This document shows positions 53,875 through 62,100 of a DNA stretch of 64,000 bases, piece by piece. Source of the DNA: JBEISR01 sp044337705 (GTDB lineage Bacteria > Planctomycetota > Planctomycetia > Pirellulales > Pirellulaceae); the NCBI GenBank assembly GCA_044337705.1, contig JBIINB010000004.1, positions 14,893 through 78,892 of the forward strand, written 5' to 3'. Each line of letters opens with the position of its first letter. Position 1 is the first letter of the stretch. Both the position numbers and the translations under genes were made by a program. Below the pieces are notes generated by a model. The model was not told the origin of the DNA and searched no databases. It saw nothing but the letters and a program-made list of their open reading frames with translations.

Positions 53875-55353
53875 ATGGAAACGCTTTGGCAGATCTCCCA
53901 AGACCAATTGATTCCGGCGATCGCTCTGATCATCGGCTTTCCCCTGCTGATGATCCTTTCGAATGAGTGGGTCCGAGCCTCCGAGGCCAGGGGAGGCAAG
54001 CTTCTGCCAACCGCTCGTTCGATCCGGCGGCTGGTGATCCCAACTCTTGCGATCTGGATCTTCCTGCGCTGGGTGGCGAAGCTGCCCGATGATCACTTGG
54101 CGGTACGGATTGCTGCAACCTTCTTCTGGATCAGCGTCTTGATTGCCGTCCTGAACCTGACGAACGATGCGATCTTCGGGAACGCGAATCTGGAGTCGTG
54201 GCAGGGAAGGATTCCTAAATTCTTTCGAGACCTGACACGCCTCGCACTGATCGCTTTAGGTGCCGCGATCATCTATTCGCTGGTATGGAACCAGAATATC
54301 AGTGTCGCTCTGACCACGTTGGGGCTGGGAAGCATCGTGATCGGTCTGGCTTTGCAGGAGCCGCTTGGCAACATCGTCTCGGGGATGATGCTGCTGTTCG
54401 AGCGACCGCTCAATATCGGCGACTGGGTCAATGTCGGAGGCGTCGTCGGCAAGGTGATTGAAATCAATTGGCGGTCGGTCCACATCCAGACACCCACCAT
54501 GGAGCTGCAGATCGTCCCCAACGTGTCGCTCTACAAAGATGCGTTCACGAATCTGTCCCGCCCCACCACCATGCGGACCGACCTTTATGAAGTGGGCTTC
54601 TCTTACGATCATCCCCCAAATCGCGTCAAGCAGTTGCTGCTGGAGATGCTCAAAGAGACTCCGGGGGTGCTGAAAGACCCGCCACCTCGGGTTCGAACCG
54701 TCAACTACGCCGATTTCTCCATCATCTACCGTTTGATCTTCTCGGTCGAATCCCAGGAGCTGCTGCCGGCGACACGCGACGAAGTGATCACGCGCATCTG
54801 GTATGTGGCCAAGCGTGAGGGGTTGAACATCCCTTTCCCGATCCAATTGGAATACAGTCCAGGCGAGCCGATCAGCACGCCCGAGCCGACGGTGGAAGAG
54901 CGTCTGGCAGCCTATCCGCGTTTCCAGGCGGCGCTGGCGCCTGGACTGCGTGCTCATCAGGAACCACGCACCAGACAGTACGCTGCCGGGGAAGTATTGC
55001 TGCGAGCAGGCGAGCCCAGCCACGGTATCTCCCTGATCGTCTCGGGCGACGCCGTGGTCCAAGCGATCGGAGGGGACGGAAATCCAATCACGATCGATAC
55101 GCTCGATCAAGGAGAGTTTTTTGGCGAGTACGAACTATCGGGGGATCAGCCCAGCGAAGTGACCGTCGTGGCGACCAGCGATGTGGTGGCGATCTATTTT
55201 CCCCCCGATTCGACATCGCGACTCCTCGAAAAGTCGCCTGCCCTATCACAGCAGGTGGGAGAAGCCCTATCGAGCCGCCGAAAGGCTGCTCGCGCTGCTC
55301 GTGCCATGCAACCCAGCCCCAGTTCGGATGTGGAGCATCTGGAAGAGGCGTGA
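53875..55353 (+). CDS. MscS-family mechanosensitive channel with C-terminal cyclic-nucleotide-binding-like domain
   Basis: The 492-residue inner-membrane protein has about five membrane segments. The last is the MscS pore helix with the family signature GLGSIVIGLALQEPLGNIVSG and then IGDWVNV. The beta and alpha/beta vestibule domains follow (~180-340). Residues ~360-455 are a cNMP-binding fold (PRTRQYAAGEVLLRAGEPSHGI, GEFFGEYELSG). In the phosphate-binding cassette the usual PRxA is PSEV, so the phosphate-contacting Arg is missing. Channels of this layout (bCNG) are known to be gated or modulated by nucleotides in some bacteria, but many lack stretch gating. Start: ATG at 53875 is the first Met before a hydrophobic helix; no ribosome-binding site is clear. 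It follows the cyclase gene on one strand. Confidence 0.9.
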   Translation: METLWQISQDQLIPAIALIIGFPLLMILSNEWVRASEARGGKLLPTARSIRRLVIPTLAIWIFLRWVAKLPDDHLAVRIAATFFWISVLIAVLNLTNDAIFGNANLESWQGRIPKFFRDLTRLALIALGAAIIYSLVWNQNISVALTTLGLGSIVIGLALQEPLGNIVSGMMLLFERPLNIGDWVNVGGVVGKVIEINWRSVHIQTPTMELQIVPNVSLYKDAFTNLSRPTTMRTDLYEVGFSYDHPPNRVKQLLLEMLKETPGVLKDPPPRVRTVNYADFSIIYRLIFSVESQELLPATRDEVITRIWYVAKREGLNIPFPIQLEYSPGEPISTPEPTVEERLAAYPRFQAALAPGLRAHQEPRTRQYAAGEVLLRAGEPSHGISLIVSGDAVVQAIGGDGNPITIDTLDQGEFFGEYELSGDQPSEVTVVATSDVVAIYFPPDSTSRLLEKSPALSQQVGEALSSRRKAARAARAMQPSPSSDVEHLEEA

Positions 55354-55355
55354 AT

Positions 55356-55499
55356 CTACCGAACGGCACGCAACCATTGGTTGCGTGCAGGGAGATAGTC
55401 GCCGGAATGCGACTTGGCGATGGGATACGAAAAAGCAGCTTCATCGAGTGACAGACGATATACGTCAAGTCGTTCATGATCGGGAATCAATTCTTCCAT
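55356..55499 (-). pseudogene. Truncated four-helix-bundle (S23-type) protein gene
   Basis: A minus-strand frame starts at an ATG at 55499 with AAGGA seven bases upstream and reads EELIPDHERLDVYRLSLDEA, then AIAKS-like PIAKSHSGDY and ARNQWLRAVR before a stop at 55356. From memory this is the N-terminus of the 23S-rRNA-intervening-sequence/four-helix-bundle family, whose intact members of ~120 residues go on with SIPLNIAEG. The stop comes after 47 codons, exactly 3 bp from the end of the MscS gene, which suggests the rest of the gene was deleted. The start signals are intact, so a 47-residue peptide might still be made. Confidence 0.65.
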
Positions 55500-55929
55500 A
55501 AGCGATCCTTTCGGGTACAAGTACCGTTGCACTGAGCACCAGTAAGACAATCCTGCCAAACGACTAGAATCATCGTGGCTGCCATGTGTGATCGATCGAT
55601 TGACCTGGCTACGGCTGTGGGGTGCGTGTACTTCCTGGAATGCTTCCGTCTGCCGGAACGCGTTATCGTCCGGTTGGAGGCTCGACAGAGTTCTTGGTAG
55701 GGTGTGTGATCTGGGGCGATGGGGGAATGATCGCCGTGACCGGAGATGTATTGCGGTGCGTAGGTGTAGCGTGCGCTACAAACCGCCCACGAACGCACCA
55801 GAACCAAAGAGTCTACTACCGCTTGTGGTGTGTTCCGCAGTCGTTCTTTCCTATAGCGACAAGATTGCGGTCACAACATCTTCCTGCGATGCTAGCCAAT
55901 GTCACCAGAGGAAACGCAAGAACCATCGG
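55500..55929. other. Spacer without a recognisable gene
   Basis: 430 bp upstream of the remnant and downstream of the radC stop. Overlapping short frames only, with no ribosome-binding sites. I see no terminator hairpin with a T-run. Confidence 0.5.
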
Positions 55930-56907
55930 TTATGCCTTGCTGAAGCCCAGCCCCATCTGGCGCATGCTGCGACTCCCGTGGCATCCCAGAACGATGTGGT
56001 CCAGCACATCGATCCCGATCAGCTTGCCGCTGTCGACCAATCGTTCGGTCACGCGCACATCGCATTCCCCTGGGGTCGCATCTCCCGATGGATGGTTGTG
56101 TACCAGCAGCAGGCTTTTGGCCGATTCTCGAATCGCCACACGAAACACCTCGCGAGGATGGACTGGGCTGGCATCCAGGATGCCGACGCTCACGCGATGC
56201 GTCCGGATCGGCTGGTTCTTCGTGTTGAGCAGGACGATGTGAAACTCTTCATGGGTCATCGTGCGCATCAGATCGAGAAACTCCGCCTCGCAAAAGGCCA
56301 CTGCCTGTTCGGGCGTCGTGATGCGAACCAGATCGGTCGACCTGCGACTGGATCGCTCCACCCTCCTGCCCAGTTCCACCGCCGCCATCAACTGGCAGTA
56401 GATCGCTGGCCCGACGACCTTGCTGACCGCGCGCAGTTCTCCCAGCCCCGCCTGTGCAAACTGGTCCAACCGTTCGGCGTAGTGCTTGGCGAGGTTCTCT
56501 CCCGCCTGGACTGCCGATTCCCCGGTCTGGCCCACTCGAATCAGGATGGCCAGCAGTTCTGCCAACTTCAGAGAACCAGCCCCCTGTGCCAGAAGACGCT
56601 CTCTTGGGCGTTCCTCCTGTGGAGAGTGACAAACCTGCTGCCCATGGACCTTCTTTCCGATCCAAGTCCCGAGACTCTCGCAGTCCGACCCTTCGCGCCA
56701 CCGATAGCGTTGGTCATGGCCCGCCCCGTTGGTGTCGACCCAACCTTCCCGTTGCAACTGACCAACCAGGCGAATCAGAAATGGTTTCTTCTCCCAGGGG
56801 ACCAGCTGCGGTAACTCCTCCCGCAGAAACTCCGGGTAGCCCACCAATGCCTCCAGCACCCGTTGGTAGCGCCCTAGCCGATCCGTTTTCTCCAGAATTG
56901 GCCGCAT
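55930..56907 (-). CDS. radC: RadC/JAB-domain protein with N-terminal extension
   Basis: The ATG at 56907 has AGGAGAGG seven bases upstream, which fixes the start. The 325-residue protein is about 100 residues longer than usual RadC. The extra N-terminus (RYQRVLEALVGYPEFLREELP to LQREGWVD) looks like a small winged-helix DNA-binding fold. Then follow the RadC helix-hairpin-helix (RPRERLLAQGAGSLKLAELLAIL) and the JAMM metalloprotease-like domain with VHNHPSGDATPGECD, whose His, His and Asp bind zinc. RadC was once thought to act in DNA repair; its true role remains unclear. The 456-bp upstream region is AT-rich and is followed by the SUKH-like gene on the same strand. Confidence 0.92.
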   Translation of the reverse strand: MRPILEKTDRLGRYQRVLEALVGYPEFLREELPQLVPWEKKPFLIRLVGQLQREGWVDTNGAGHDQRYRWREGSDCESLGTWIGKKVHGQQVCHSPQEERPRERLLAQGAGSLKLAELLAILIRVGQTGESAVQAGENLAKHYAERLDQFAQAGLGELRAVSKVVGPAIYCQLMAAVELGRRVERSSRRSTDLVRITTPEQAVAFCEAEFLDLMRTMTHEEFHIVLLNTKNQPIRTHRVSVGILDASPVHPREVFRVAIRESAKSLLLVHNHPSGDATPGECDVRVTERLVDSGKLIGIDVLDHIVLGCHGSRSMRQMGLGFSKA

Positions 56908-57363
56908 CGTAAAACCTCTCCTAAGTTCTCGGGCCGATCGAGCCCCAGCAAGAAATAAGTGTTCGTTTGTTCCATTTTTTCGTCGTTGGAGATTTCCTGG
57001 GAAGTGGGCGTCGAGGTGCGATTTTTTTCTTCGTAAATTTCGATAAATTTGCTCGATCCAATCGAGTTCTTCGCAGTTCCGGTGAGCGCCGCGTCCGATA
57101 GACACTTTGGTTTTTTGATCATTTGTTCAGTATATCAGGTCCTTATGGAGGCACTGCCGACCGGTAGCGACAGGCATAGGAAGCACACTCTGGCTGCCTT
57201 CCTGGAGGCGAGGTAGGACCATTTCGTGCGTGTGGCTGACGGGGACCGATCGCTGGTAGGTGCATTCCCTGGCGATCGAAAGCCTGGGTCTCAACCGACA
57301 GAGCGGTCGGGCATGCAGACTTCTCAATCGCAGGTTGGGGGTTCCAAGGAATTGGCTGCGATT
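56908..57363. other. AT-richer region upstream of radC
   Basis: The base composition between about 56930 and 57130 is clearly AT-richer than that of neighbouring genes. A minus-strand frame at 56874-57122 (82 codons from ATG) reads as a hydrophilic peptide (SSKFIEIYEEKNRTSTP, MEQTNTYFLLGLDRPENLG) and overlaps the radC start by 34 bp. It lacks a ribosome-binding site and is not claimed as a gene. This region must hold the radC promoter. Confidence 0.4.
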
Positions 57364-58725
57364 TCAACTCAGTGAGGGGGCGCCGAAGCGTCGTCTTCGT
57401 TGCTGAAGGGACTGTCGATGGGCATGAGCGACTGCGGCGCGGGCACCCCATCCGGCGGCTATAGCGGACTCTTCCATCCCTTGCAAAATGGCATCCAAGC
57501 GTCGCAGATCGTGGCAGCCGACGTCCCATCCCGCACGATGCCAAGAGGCATAGCGATCCTCCGGCGACGCCTCCCCAGACCTGGCTCGCTCCATCCAGTA
57601 GTCCACGACGCGCTCGCCACGCGTGTCCTCTGGATCCGTCAAAGCGTCCCAGTAGGCTGCAGGTATCTGGTTGCTGGAGGGTGGTGAGGCGATCTCCATC
57701 AGCCGGTTGGCGGCGAACTTTCTTCCCCCCAGGTTGGCGCCATGTTTTCGGAGCCGGACCGACTGGTCGGTAAAGACGCTGGTGGAAAGAGCCTTCAGCC
57801 AGCAATCGGATGCCTGCTGCAACTGCTGTCGGCGCCATGCCCCCCACCCGATGAGATCCCAAGCCCAGGACTGGTCTGATCGGCGCGCCAGAACATGCTG
57901 TGCTTCCTCCAAGGCTTCGTCCCATCGCTGAACCAGCCATCCCTGCGGGTCTTGAGGCAGCAGGAGGTTCCGGAACTGCTCCAGGCGTTCGGTGGGAAAC
58001 TGCATCGAATCGAAAAGCCACCAGCAGAGCTCCCGGTCCCAGTCTACCTGCAGCCATCGGGCATGCTTGGGAGTTGCCAGACGCTGCGCTTCGGACTGAA
58101 GTGCGGCATCGACGCGATCCAGCGCGATCGCATCGGGCGTCCAGCCCAGGTCGCGAAACAATCGCCAGCCCTCCGGGCCTTCCAGATGCTCAAGCCTTAC
58201 CCCATCCAGCGGTTGCCCGCCTTGGGCGACCGACTGAAAAATCGATCGGTCCAGCGACTGGGCTCGGCTCGGTTCGCCAAATGCACTCCACGACTCCCCG
58301 CACCACGCCACGCGGCAGTGGTCGTACAGCAATGCTTCGCTCCATCGGCTCCCCAGCGGCAGTTGGTCTCCGCCTCCATGGTTCCAATAGAGGATTTCCC
58401 CCAAAACCCCCTCCGCGCCGATGCGCACACAAAGCCAGTCGCCATAGCCGTTGCTGATCCAGGGAATGCAGTCGGCTGGCATACCCAGCGGCCAGCGGGT
58501 CGGCTGCAGCAGCTCATCGATTCCCATCGGCTGATAGAAGGCACCGCGGGTGGACAGTGCGCGATCGGCAAGTTGCCACCAGTCAAGCCAAGAGTCGGTC
58601 CATCGAAGATGGTAGCGGTCGGCCAGCCGCATGGCGAACGCATCAGACATCAGAGAATCACCACGCGCATCGAGAAGGAGGGCCGCCTGGGAAAACCTCA
58701 GCCGGTAGGCTCGCTGTGTCAGCAC
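57364..58725 (-). CDS. SUKH/SMI1-KNR4-like protein
   Basis: The 453-residue product has no signal peptide. Around residues 85-125 it reads CIPWISNGYGDWLCVRIG and then GEILYWNHGGGDQLPLG, which fits the SMI1/KNR4 (SUKH) fold, in which this beta-rich core is diagnostic. The remainder (~230-450) is Trp- and Gln-rich, predicted helical, and unlike any family I know. SUKH proteins are often immunity proteins of polymorphic toxin systems, but many stand alone, and no toxin gene is adjacent here. Start: ATG at 58725; no strong ribosome-binding site. It is divergent from the ligase gene, with a spacer of about 200 bp. Family call moderate; specific function unknown. Confidence 0.7.
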   Translation of the reverse strand: MLTQRAYRLRFSQAALLLDARGDSLMSDAFAMRLADRYHLRWTDSWLDWWQLADRALSTRGAFYQPMGIDELLQPTRWPLGMPADCIPWISNGYGDWLCVRIGAEGVLGEILYWNHGGGDQLPLGSRWSEALLYDHCRVAWCGESWSAFGEPSRAQSLDRSIFQSVAQGGQPLDGVRLEHLEGPEGWRLFRDLGWTPDAIALDRVDAALQSEAQRLATPKHARWLQVDWDRELCWWLFDSMQFPTERLEQFRNLLLPQDPQGWLVQRWDEALEEAQHVLARRSDQSWAWDLIGWGAWRRQQLQQASDCWLKALSTSVFTDQSVRLRKHGANLGGRKFAANRLMEIASPPSSNQIPAAYWDALTDPEDTRGERVVDYWMERARSGEASPEDRYASWHRAGWDVGCHDLRRLDAILQGMEESAIAAGWGARAAVAHAHRQSLQQRRRRFGAPSLS

Positions 58726-58922
58726 AACCTACCTGAGTTTCCCGCCGGCTGCGAAGCAACAGGACGACAAGACCGATCAGAGTAACAGAAAAGGATTGCC
58801 ACCTGAAATCCTACCGAACCATTTCCGCTAAAATTCGGGTGGTCGTAGTGGGATCGCTCAACGGCTACCAAAAGGCAGACTGACGAAGAGACCAGATCGG
58901 TCTTCAGGAGTTGCGTTGCATC

Positions 58923-60338
58923 ATGGATCGGGAGCCGCCAGAAGAAGAGCCAGCCGTAGCCGATGCGCCCGATCGAAGCCTGCTGCTGACATCCGGTCGA
59001 GCCCAATTGGAGTCGATCCAGTTGCTGAAGCTGCAGCGTCTGTTGGATTTGGCCCGCCAGGAAAGTCCTTTTTATCGGGAACGCCTGAGGGATGCCCCTG
59101 CCCGATTGCGTGATGTCTCCGATTGGAAGACCCTGCCGACCACAGAGAAAGAGGACCTAGTCGACCCGCATCATCCCATGGGGCTGGCCAGACATCATCG
59201 CCTGCCGCTGGAGTCCTACGCACGCTACCATCGGACCAGTGGCACCATGGGCAAGCCGATGGTGATGCTCGACACGCAGGAGGACTGGCTCTGGTGGCGC
59301 AATACCTGGCAATGGGTGCTTGATGCCGCATCGGTGACCCGGCACGATCGTGTTCTGATGGCCTTCTCTTTTGGTCCATTCATCGGTTTCTGGTCGGCCC
59401 ATGATGCTTGTCTGGATCGCGGGGCAATGGTGATCCCAGCCGGTGGGCTTTCCACCGCTGCCCGGCTCGATCTTCTCCTTGCCTCCCAGGCAACCGTCCT
59501 GGCGTCAACCCCTTCCTATGCACTCCATCTGACCGAATCGGCCTTGGAGAGAAAACTTCCGATTGCATCCAGTCAACTGCGAACCATTCTGGTGGCAGGA
59601 GAACCTGGTGGAAGTCAGAAGGTCGTTCGCAAGATGCTGGAATCGGCTTGGAACGCCATCGTCATCGATCATGCCGGTGCCACCGAACTTGGCCCTTGGG
59701 GATTTGGCGACCCGTTGGGATTGGGGTTGCGAGTGATCGAGACGGAGTTCTTCGCGGAGTTTCTTCCATGGTCCCCCGCGGTTTCCAAAATGTCTGCCGA
59801 CACGGGAGGGATCGAGCGATCGGATGGAGACATTGTCGGGAATCCGATCGCTTCACAAGGTGCGATGCAATCGTTGCACCCCACCCATGAACTGGTCCTC
59901 ACTCCCTTGGGCCGTTTCGGCTCTCCGTTGATTCGGTATCGAACAGGGGATCTGGTCCGTCCGGTGTTCGAAGCGAAGGGTTTTGTACGCCTCGAAGGGG
60001 GAATCCTAGGTCGTCGGGATGCGATGTGGGTGATTCGTGGCGTCAATGTCTATCCAGGCAGTGTGGAGACGATATTGAGGAGTGAGTGTGGGGTGAACGA
60101 GTTTCAGGTGCGCGCGGTGCGGCGAGGAAATCTCGACCAACTGGAAATCGATGTCGAACCTGGATCGATTCCCCCTCATCAGATCGCTCAAATCCTTCAT
60201 GCACGATTGGCGCTTCGAGTCGAAGTTCGGGAACTCCCCGAAGGCTCGTTGCCCCGGTCGGAAGGCAAGGCAAAGCGATTTCACGACCAGCGTCCCTCCT
60301 CTCCTCGAAACCTACATCACGAAGACCGTCAACCATGA
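58923..60338 (+). CDS. Phenylacetate-CoA-ligase-like (PaaK family) AMP-forming enzyme
   Basis: The 471-residue cytoplasmic protein belongs to the adenylate-forming ligases. Family features are YHRTSGTMGKPMVM (phosphate-binding loop), the VAGEPGGS segment, DHAGATELG, and the RYRTGDLV hinge followed by GRRDAMWVIRGVNVYP of the C-terminal lid. It probably activates an acid as an acyl-AMP or acyl-CoA; the substrate cannot be inferred. Start: the ATG at 58923 has AGGAG 12 bases upstream; a TTG at 58911 abuts that site and is less likely. The stop codon overlaps the ATG of the next gene (ATGA), so translation is coupled to the aminotransferase. Confidence 0.9.
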   Translation: MDREPPEEEPAVADAPDRSLLLTSGRAQLESIQLLKLQRLLDLARQESPFYRERLRDAPARLRDVSDWKTLPTTEKEDLVDPHHPMGLARHHRLPLESYARYHRTSGTMGKPMVMLDTQEDWLWWRNTWQWVLDAASVTRHDRVLMAFSFGPFIGFWSAHDACLDRGAMVIPAGGLSTAARLDLLLASQATVLASTPSYALHLTESALERKLPIASSQLRTILVAGEPGGSQKVVRKMLESAWNAIVIDHAGATELGPWGFGDPLGLGLRVIETEFFAEFLPWSPAVSKMSADTGGIERSDGDIVGNPIASQGAMQSLHPTHELVLTPLGRFGSPLIRYRTGDLVRPVFEAKGFVRLEGGILGRRDAMWVIRGVNVYPGSVETILRSECGVNEFQVRAVRRGNLDQLEIDVEPGSIPPHQIAQILHARLALRVEVRELPEGSLPRSEGKAKRFHDQRPSSPRNLHHEDRQP

Positions 60339-61606
60339 CATGGAACTCGGCAAGGATCCAATCAATACGCCAACATTTCCCTTCCCTGAATCGGCTTCAT
60401 CAGGGCCAGGAAGCTGTCTACCTGGATGGCCCTGCTGGCTCTCAGGTGCCACGGCGGGTGGCGGAGCGAATCGCTGAGGTGACGATCGACCATCAAGCGA
60501 ATCGGCATGGAAAATTTGAAACCAGTCGACAGGTGGATGCCGTCATCGACGCGGCGCATCAGGCCGCCGCCGACTTCCTGGGCGCCAGCGATCCTGGGGA
60601 GACTGTTTTTGGCGCGAACATGACGACGCTCACCTTTGCCTTCTCTCGCGCCCTGGCGCGTACATGGAATCGAGGCGACCGGATCGCTTTGACACGCCTG
60701 GACCACGACGCTAACGTCACGCCCTGGAAAATCGCTGCGGAGGAATGCGGCGCGGAAGTGGTGTGGATCGATATCGATCCAGTAGACTGCACGTTGAATC
60801 TGGAACAATTGGAGGTGGCATGCAGGAGCCCTCTGCGACTGCTGGCCATTACCGCAGCATCCAATAGCGTCGGCACGCAGCCCCCACTGGATCAATGCAT
60901 TTCCCTCGCTCAACAAGCTAACGCTTTGGTCTTCGTCGACGCAGTCCACCTGGCTCCCCACCAGCGCATCGATGTCGCACGACTGAATGCCGACTTCTTG
61001 ATCTGCTCCGCCTACAAGTTCTTTGGTCCCCACGTCGGAATCCTCTGGGGAAGAAGGTCGCTGCTGGAATCGCTGCGGCCCTACAAGGTGGAGCCGGCTC
61101 CGGAGACAGTTCCCGAAAAGTGGATGACCGGCACGCAGAACCCTGCCACCCTGGCTGGTGTCACCGAAGCGATCGATTACCTCGCGTCCCTTGCAGATCA
61201 TCCGTCCCCATCGCCACCACACTCCGCATCAAGTGGATCGAGACGGCAACGACTCGATGAAGCCTTTCGTCAGATCCAGCTTCATGAAATGGGATTGATC
61301 GAGCGGTTGATTGGGGGGCTGCAAACGATCCGAGGTGTGACCATCCATGGGATCACCGATCCGAAGCGTTTGGATGAACGAGTGCCGACCTTGGCTCTTT
61401 CGGCCGAAGATTGGTCCAGCATCGATCTGGCGGAGGCGCTTGGCGATCGCGGCATCTATGCTTGGCACGGAAACTACTACGCTCTTCAGTTGGCCCGGCG
61501 CCTTGGGAAGGAGAAGGCGGGGATGCTGCGATTGGGTTGCATGCACTACAACACCGCTGCGGAAGTCGATCGCGTCGTCACGACACTTCGGGAACTTCTT
61601 GGCTAA
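60335..61606 (+). CDS. Class V aminotransferase, cysteine-desulfurase-like
   Basis: The 423-residue PLP enzyme has the fold of NifS/Csd proteins. The N-terminus reads FPSLNRLHQGQEAVYLDGPAG. ALTRLDHDANVTPW matches the segment that usually carries the H-x-N binding PLP; FVDAVHLAPH holds the aspartate for the pyridine nitrogen, and ICSAYKFFGPHVGI holds the Schiff-base lysine. The start overlaps the stop of the PaaK-like gene by four bases (ATGA), so the two are translated together and may act in one pathway. A cysteine desulfurase active loop with a clear catalytic Cys is not obvious, so selenocysteine- or cysteine-lyase activity is not assured. The reaction remains open. Confidence 0.88.
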   Translation: MTWNSARIQSIRQHFPSLNRLHQGQEAVYLDGPAGSQVPRRVAERIAEVTIDHQANRHGKFETSRQVDAVIDAAHQAAADFLGASDPGETVFGANMTTLTFAFSRALARTWNRGDRIALTRLDHDANVTPWKIAAEECGAEVVWIDIDPVDCTLNLEQLEVACRSPLRLLAITAASNSVGTQPPLDQCISLAQQANALVFVDAVHLAPHQRIDVARLNADFLICSAYKFFGPHVGILWGRRSLLESLRPYKVEPAPETVPEKWMTGTQNPATLAGVTEAIDYLASLADHPSPSPPHSASSGSRRQRLDEAFRQIQLHEMGLIERLIGGLQTIRGVTIHGITDPKRLDERVPTLALSAEDWSSIDLAEALGDRGIYAWHGNYYALQLARRLGKEKAGMLRLGCMHYNTAAEVDRVVTTLRELLG

Positions 61607-61971
61607 AAGCCTATTGGAGAACATCTAGCCGATTGAGTGCTCGTTGTTTGGCAAAGCCAAAAATTGGGGTTCAGTTAAATCGCCACCACCGACTTCCAGC
61701 CCATAGGTGCAAGGTTTTGCTGGTGGAAAAGAAGTCCGTCGCACCCTGAGAAATCAGGTGTGACAAAGCGATAGCTGCAACCAGTGGTAGACCGATGCCG
61801 CAGCAGTCGCCAAGCGATTCATCGGATGCAAGAGGTTTTTATCGCGAGTTCAAGTTGCTAGCTAAACCGGGAAATCCGCCTTCCAGTCGTATGAATCCTC
61901 CGCTTTGAACTGGCTCCCTGTCGTCGACTGACTCTAGACTCCTCCACCTGCGGGTTCACGGAGGAATTCGC
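61607..61971. other. Intergenic region, no gene seen
   Basis: 365 bp between the aminotransferase and a small Arg-rich ORF. Short inverted repeat TTTGGC/GCCAAA at about 61658-61672 without a T-run; not called a terminator. Confidence 0.5.
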
Positions 61972-62082
61972 ATGAGACGGGGTGCGCGCTTTGCGATCCA
62001 GGATCGAAATCGCCGCGCCCCATGGAATCGACAGCACCGATCGAAACTACGATCCCGTCGGCCCATTGTCATCATGGGCTAG
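61972..62082 (+). CDS. 36-codon Arg-rich small ORF (possible leader peptide)
   Basis: GGAGGA (61960-61965) lies six bases before the ATG, one of the best ribosome-binding sites in the window. The 36-residue peptide (MRRGARFAIQDRNRR, RQHRSKLRSRRPIVIMG in part) carries about 13 Arg and no acidic cluster. It ends at a TAG 18 bp before the metallopeptidase ATG and in the same frame. It may be a leader that tunes the downstream gene, a small basic protein, or the lost N-terminus of a longer signal sequence now cut by TAG. No family is recognised. Confidence 0.4.
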   Translation: MRRGARFAIQDRNRRAPWNRQHRSKLRSRRPIVIMG

Positions 62083-62100
62083 GCGGCGGAGTCCAAGAGC

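Noticed and set aside
55588..56814. 408-codon plus-strand frame opposite radC
   Set aside because: radC has clear motifs and a strong ribosome-binding site on the other strand; this frame does not.
57143..58057. Long open frame on the minus strand overlapping the SUKH-like gene
   Set aside because: It is a shadow frame of the real gene (57364-58725) in high-GC DNA; its product is Arg/Gly/Pro-biased and has no start signal.
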